This document shows, in pieces, positions 60,258 through 64,000 of a DNA stretch of 64,000 nucleotides (positions within the stretch are counted from its first letter, which is position 1; every line of letters starts with the position of its first letter). A program made the translations under genes and the position numbers. The stretch covers positions 806,001-870,000 of the forward strand of contig NZ_CP072377.1 of assembly GCF_018128225.1 (NCBI RefSeq), in the 5' to 3' direction. The DNA comes from Leptotrichia sp. oral taxon 218 (lineage in GTDB: Bacteria > Fusobacteriota > Fusobacteriia > Fusobacteriales > Leptotrichiaceae). The notes beneath the pieces are model-generated. The model ran no database searches. It saw nothing but the letters and a program-made list of their open reading frames with translations, and had not been told where the DNA came from.

Positions 60258-61352
60258 ATGAGATATTTAGATGTTAATTACGAAGACAAAGAAAAAGCGA
60301 AAGAATTTGGAGCTAGATGGAATCCGAAAGAGGGTAAATGGGGATTTGAAAAAGAAGAAGATGCACAAAAGTTTTTGGATTGGAAAGAAAATCAGAAAAC
60401 TAAAGTAGATGTTAGTTACGAAGACAGAGAAAAAGCGAAAGAATTTGGAGCTAGATGGAATCCAAAAAAGAAAAAATGGGAATTTGAAAAAGAGGAAGAT
60501 GCACAAAAATTTTTAGATTGGAAAAAAAATCAGAAAAATAAAGGTGAAAAATATTATATTCATAAAAAATTTGCAATAAATTTAGATGGAATTGTAGCTG
60601 ATATTTGTATCGACAAAGGAATGAAAGGCTTTATATTCAAAAAATTAAGGGAAGCGTATAAAATTACCGAAAAAGATAAAAAAGTATCGATTAATTCTTT
60701 AAAAGTTGTGATGCCATATCTTGATTTCAAATATTTATTAGACAAGGACAAGGAAAATCCGTTTAATTTAACAAAAGATTCAAAAAAAGTATTTGTTATT
60801 TCATCCGAAGAAGTTAAGTCAGATTCATACGAAGAAAGATTAAGACTTAAAAGAAACAGAGAATTTTTAGAAAATTTAACTTATTATATCAAAAAAACTT
60901 ACGGTAACGGAAAAACTGTAAAAGAGCAAAATTTTGAAGACAATATCGAAATTTATCCACTAAAATATCATTCTTTTCCAAAAGATTACGAGGCGAACGA
61001 AAAAAATTACTTCAGTTTGCACAGCAAAATCTATTTAATCAACGAAAAATATGCTTTCATCGGTTCAGCAAACTTGACAAAACAAGGTCTTAAAACAAAT
61101 TACGAAACTTTATTTTTTGTAAATGGAAATATCGAGCAAAACAAAGAATTAATAAAAAAACTAAATAAATTTTTCTGTGATATAAAAGAAGAACAAAGAA
61201 TAAAAAAAATAGAGTTTGAAGATAATATATTTAATTATGGTAAAAGCGAAAAAAATAATATTGAAGTAACTCAAGATATAGAGAAAAATAAGACTGAAAT
61301 AGAAAATGATAAAAGTCTTTTAGAAAAAATAAAAGCATTATTCAGAGTTTAA
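60258..61352 (+). CDS. DUF5710 tandem repeat fused to phospholipase D-like domain
   Basis: 364 residues. Two copies of a ~45-residue DUF5710-type module open the protein (DVNYEDKEKAKEFGARWNPK at ~4-23 and VSYEDREKAKEFGARWNPKK at ~52-71). A linker and a PLD-like domain follow, with one clear HKD-type site: SLHSKIYLINEKYAFIGSAN (H-x-K...GS-x-N) then LTKQGLKTNYE. One site only suggests a homodimer, as in Nuc-type nucleases. DUF5710 occurs in DNA-associated proteins. No signal peptide, so cytoplasmic. An extended -10 TGATATAAT (60220-60228) lies just upstream. Confidence 0.85.
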   Translation: MRYLDVNYEDKEKAKEFGARWNPKEGKWGFEKEEDAQKFLDWKENQKTKVDVSYEDREKAKEFGARWNPKKKKWEFEKEEDAQKFLDWKKNQKNKGEKYYIHKKFAINLDGIVADICIDKGMKGFIFKKLREAYKITEKDKKVSINSLKVVMPYLDFKYLLDKDKENPFNLTKDSKKVFVISSEEVKSDSYEERLRLKRNREFLENLTYYIKKTYGNGKTVKEQNFEDNIEIYPLKYHSFPKDYEANEKNYFSLHSKIYLINEKYAFIGSANLTKQGLKTNYETLFFVNGNIEQNKELIKKLNKFFCDIKEEQRIKKIEFEDNIFNYGKSEKNNIEVTQDIEKNKTEIENDKSLLEKIKALFRV

Positions 61353-61405
61353 AATTTATTTAAAAAAATAGTTTATATAAAAAAAAATATTAAAACAAAA
61401 AATAT

Positions 61406-61441
61406 AAAAAAAGAGAAAAAATAATAACTCTCTCTTTTTTT
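61406..61441 (+). terminator. Terminator after the DUF5710-PLD gene
   Basis: AAAAAAAGAGA (61406-61416) pairs with TCTCTTTTTTT (61431-61441). Confidence 0.75.
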
Positions 61442-61491
61442 ATTTTAAATTATTTTAAATTTATTAGAAAAACGGAAGTTAGAAAAAGTGC

Positions 61492-61551
61492 TTGAAAAAT
61501 TTAAAAAAAATATGTATAATTATTTTATAAAAAACATAAAGTTATTTACTG
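61492..61551 (+). promoter_or_regulatory. Promoter with inverted CAGTAAATA motif
   Basis: TTGAAA (61492-61497), 17-nt spacer, TATAAT (61515-61520), then TTATTTACTG (61542-61551), the reverse complement of CAGTAAATAA, 21 nt after the -10. Confidence 0.68.
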
Positions 61552-61631
61552 TTTAATTTTAAAAAACAAAAATTAAAAAATATTTATTTAATAAATAAAA
61601 TATTTAAAAAAAATTGGAAGGAAAAAATTAT

Positions 61632-63776
61632 ATGAAAAAAATTTTTTTATTAATATCTTTAATTTTTACAGCAAATCTAAATGCCGCAAATTTATTTTAT
61701 ACAAAAGCTAAAACTCCATCAAAAAGTGAAGTTTTAGTAAAATACGCAAAAAAAGTACACCCAAATACAGGATTAAATGACTATATTGCCGTATTTGATC
61801 CAAGCACTACGGACGCATACTGGGATAAAATAAATCCCGGAATTCCTAAGCCGAAATTTTATTACAGCAAGTCTGTCGGAGGAACGAATGTAGGAAAGTC
61901 TGAGCATTACGCAAATGTGCTTCATGCCTTTTATTTGACCGCCGGAACTGGATTTGGACAAAGACTTATTTCATATTCAATGATGTCAGAACAGAACATG
62001 TTTTACGGAATAGCTTCGTATTCAGGAACAGTAGATGACAGAAACAGATGGGACTCAACTTCAAAAATGTTTTATTTTGGCGATATAATAAATGAGACAG
62101 CAATAAGCTCAATGAGTCCTAGAAGAGTTTATGGAGATGACGAGACAGGAAATGTAAACCTTTTCTTAAAACCTTTAGGAAATCCTGTATTCACAATTGA
62201 CAGTGAAATTATGAAAAATTCCACAGGGGTAAGAAGAAACCTTGCCTATCTTACACCTGAAACTATGAAATATGACATGTATGGGGACGAAGTCTTTAAG
62301 CTTCTTGATTCTGAAAGAATATATGTAGGCCAGTTTGAATGCGTTAAAAACAATAAGGGAACTGATGTGACTAATCCTGCAACCCTAAGCTCAACAGCCG
62401 AAGCAAAAACCTCTGCAGGTCGTGCAAGTCAATTTTCAAGCACATGCAGAACTTCTTCAGAACCTGATGATGCCGAGGCTCGTCCAGTTTATTCACGTTC
62501 ATCTTCAGTAATGGCTAACGGTGACATATATGACAGGAAAAAGGAGGAACAGAATACAGGGACAAGCTTTTCAGCACCAAAACTTGCAGGAATTGCGGCG
62601 CTTATTCAGAAGAAATATCCTGGAATAACTTACCACGAAATCAAGCAGATGATACTTACAACAGCCTACAGGGAAAAGGACGCATTGTCAAATGACTACG
62701 GATGGGGATTCGTTGACGAGAGAAAAGTCTTGAACGGACCTAGCAATTTTAATGCCGGGCTTATTGAGGAGCAGAAATTTTTTACAGGATTTTATGACAA
62801 AGTGTTTGAACCAAATAGCGATACGGCTTACTTCTGGGCTGAACCTCTTAGCGACTGGACTTGGACAAATGATATAAGAGGAGAGCTGACTTACCTTCCA
62901 AGCGGAACTACTTCGTACAATGTAGCCGTTGAGCAGTTTGATAATAAAAAAGGTGATATTGTATCTGGTTTGGACGAGTTTTCCGTTGTTGACAATGTTC
63001 CGTTCAAGAATTATATTTCAAGGGAAAAAAACTTCTATGAAAAAACTTCGGACTATAAAGGCGGACTTCGTAAAGCGGGAGACAAGACACTTACAATAAA
63101 AGGAAATATTTCATACCGTGGAAAAACTGAAGTGCTTGGAGGAGCGCTTGTTCTTGAGGGGAATGTTTCAAATACAGATATTACAGTATTTGACAGCGCC
63201 ACACTAGTTCTTAACGGAAGCAATCAGAATGTCACAAGTGAAATTGAGGTTTCAAGAAATGGGTATTTTAAAGTGACAGGAAACAATGTACATATAGCAA
63301 ACCTTTTCCTTGAAGACGGCGCAAACTTTGGCGGAAACGGAAAAAACATCGTCGTGGACAAGCTCATCGTACCTGAAAACAGAATGGAAGAAGCTAAGGC
63401 GATATGCGCTAAGTACGGGTATAATGTCAAAAAGTTTTCAGTCGCTAACGAAAACTATAAGATAAAAGATGTAGAAATTAACGAGAAGAAATTTGCCGAC
63501 ATACCTCGTGAGTTTTACTTCAATAACTTTAAGTCAGCGCCAAAATATATTAGCGACTTTTCACAAGGAAACTTTCAGAAATATTATAGCGAACTTGAAA
63601 AAAGATACAAACATCTTCCTGAAAACCCTTACTTTGAAAAAGACCCTGACATAGACCCGTTCCATCTTGATGACATGTTCGGCATGTCAAACAGAATAGT
63701 CGGTGCAAGAACAAAGCTTGGCAAAAAAAAGGATATGAATTTCGGAGATGCCAGCGAAATTTTCATAGATAAATAG
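61632..63776 (+). CDS. Exported subtilase-like protein without barrel (paralogue 2)
   Basis: 714 residues from ATG 61632 (GGAAGG 10 nt upstream; an in-frame TTG at 61614 precedes that site). Signal KKIFLLISLIFTANLNA. The serine box is GTSFSAPKLAGIAALIQKK, followed by YGWGFVDERKVL. Candidate Asp (AVFDPSTTDAYWDK) and His (SEHYANVLHAFYL) match the order in paralogue 1. The later part aligns with 58068 (GLIEEQKFFTGFYDKVFEPN, SDWTWTND, KAGDKTLTIKGNISY). There is no barrel. Codons are visibly richer in G and C than in the neighbours, so it may have a different origin or expression level. Confidence 0.82.
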   Translation: MKKIFLLISLIFTANLNAANLFYTKAKTPSKSEVLVKYAKKVHPNTGLNDYIAVFDPSTTDAYWDKINPGIPKPKFYYSKSVGGTNVGKSEHYANVLHAFYLTAGTGFGQRLISYSMMSEQNMFYGIASYSGTVDDRNRWDSTSKMFYFGDIINETAISSMSPRRVYGDDETGNVNLFLKPLGNPVFTIDSEIMKNSTGVRRNLAYLTPETMKYDMYGDEVFKLLDSERIYVGQFECVKNNKGTDVTNPATLSSTAEAKTSAGRASQFSSTCRTSSEPDDAEARPVYSRSSSVMANGDIYDRKKEEQNTGTSFSAPKLAGIAALIQKKYPGITYHEIKQMILTTAYREKDALSNDYGWGFVDERKVLNGPSNFNAGLIEEQKFFTGFYDKVFEPNSDTAYFWAEPLSDWTWTNDIRGELTYLPSGTTSYNVAVEQFDNKKGDIVSGLDEFSVVDNVPFKNYISREKNFYEKTSDYKGGLRKAGDKTLTIKGNISYRGKTEVLGGALVLEGNVSNTDITVFDSATLVLNGSNQNVTSEIEVSRNGYFKVTGNNVHIANLFLEDGANFGGNGKNIVVDKLIVPENRMEEAKAICAKYGYNVKKFSVANENYKIKDVEINEKKFADIPREFYFNNFKSAPKYISDFSQGNFQKYYSELEKRYKHLPENPYFEKDPDIDPFHLDDMFGMSNRIVGARTKLGKKKDMNFGDASEIFIDK

Positions 63777-63860
63777 TAAATAATAAATAAATATTAAAAT
63801 AAATGAGTAAAAAAAGAAAAGAAAAGAAAATAGGACTAAATTTTACACATAAAAATTAAT

Positions 63861-63889
63861 TTGACATTTTTTTTAAAATAAATTATAAT
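63861..63889 (+). promoter_or_regulatory. Sigma-70 promoter of the last gene
   Basis: TTGACA (63861-63866), 17-nt spacer, TATAAT (63884-63889): consensus hexamers at consensus spacing. Confidence 0.85.
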
Positions 63890-63929
63890 TTAAAAGATAA
63901 AAACTTCAATGACTAAGGAGTGAAACAAA

Positions 63930-64000
63930 TTGAAAAAAGTACAATTTATAATAATTTCTACAATATTGTCGTTCGGTTTAATTGTGTCGGCGGCATTAAT
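63930..64000 (+). CDS. Exported protein, 5' end only
   Basis: A TTG start at 63930, with AAGGAG (63915-63920) 9 nt upstream, opens a frame that runs off the window: KKVQFIIISTILSFGLIVS, a typical Sec signal peptide. It may be a third member of the exported family upstream, but too little is visible to say. Confidence 0.65.
   Translation, partial: MKKVQFIIISTILSFGLIVSAAL

Overview
This is a very AT-rich, low-GC chromosome segment. Purine-rich coding strands, consensus TTGACA/TATAAT promoters, strong AAGGAGG-type ribosome binding sites and Gram-negative-style autotransporters with lipoprotein signals all occur together. That combination, with the infB-rbfA-recJ and tig-clpP-clpX-lon order, suggests a member of the Fusobacteriota, most likely Leptotrichia or a close relative. 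This placement is an inference from content; no rRNA lies in the window. Almost every gene is on the + strand. The one large exception is an autotransporter at 54302-57442.

Region 1 (1-12.7 kb) is housekeeping: infB (5' end outside the window, with a repetitive Arg/Asn/Asp-rich N-terminal extension), rbfA, recJ, tig, clpP, clpX and lon. recJ is split by a 1,937-bp element with the parts of an IStron: an IS605-type left end, a group I intron core with recognisable P, Q, R and S motifs, a frameshifted tnpB, and an IS605-type right end. Removing 3949-5885 joins the two recJ pieces in frame and gives a normal-length RecJ. The predicted P1 helix places the U.G splice-site wobble exactly at that junction.

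Region 2 (12.7-36.5 kb) is a large accessory chaperone locus. It holds a (broken) GrpE-like gene, two Hsp70 paralogues, an HtpX-like M48 protease, three paralogues sharing an N-terminal domain but ending in different membrane or Sel1-like C-termini, two proteins of unknown function, and a tandem array of membrane-anchored Sel1/TPR-repeat proteins of two alternating types (A-B-A-B-A remnant). By eye all the accessory proteins share one ~140-residue domain, and type A adds a J-domain-like N-terminus. They look like partners of the two Hsp70s.

Region 3 (20.5-43.8 kb, interleaved) carries five copies or fragments of an AAA-ATPase-like/PD-(D/E)XK gene, one complete IS605-type tnpB element and several end remnants of the same element, including a 46-bp LE-RE mini-element, plus a CGGC-domain gene.

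Region 4 (44-64 kb) is surface and exported functions plus small accessory genes: a subtilisin-type autotransporter, an orphan IS607-type serine recombinase, an HsdS-like/degenerate HsdM-like pair, a lipase-like exported protein, a phospholipase-D-like lipoprotein, a reverse-strand autotransporter, two subtilase-like exported proteins without a barrel, and a DUF5710-PLD fusion.

A recurring A-rich motif, CAGTAAATAAAAATA, flanks the promoters of many accessory genes (chaperone locus, autotransporters, lipase, PLD, subtilases) and suggests a common regulator. No tRNA, rRNA or CRISPR array was seen.
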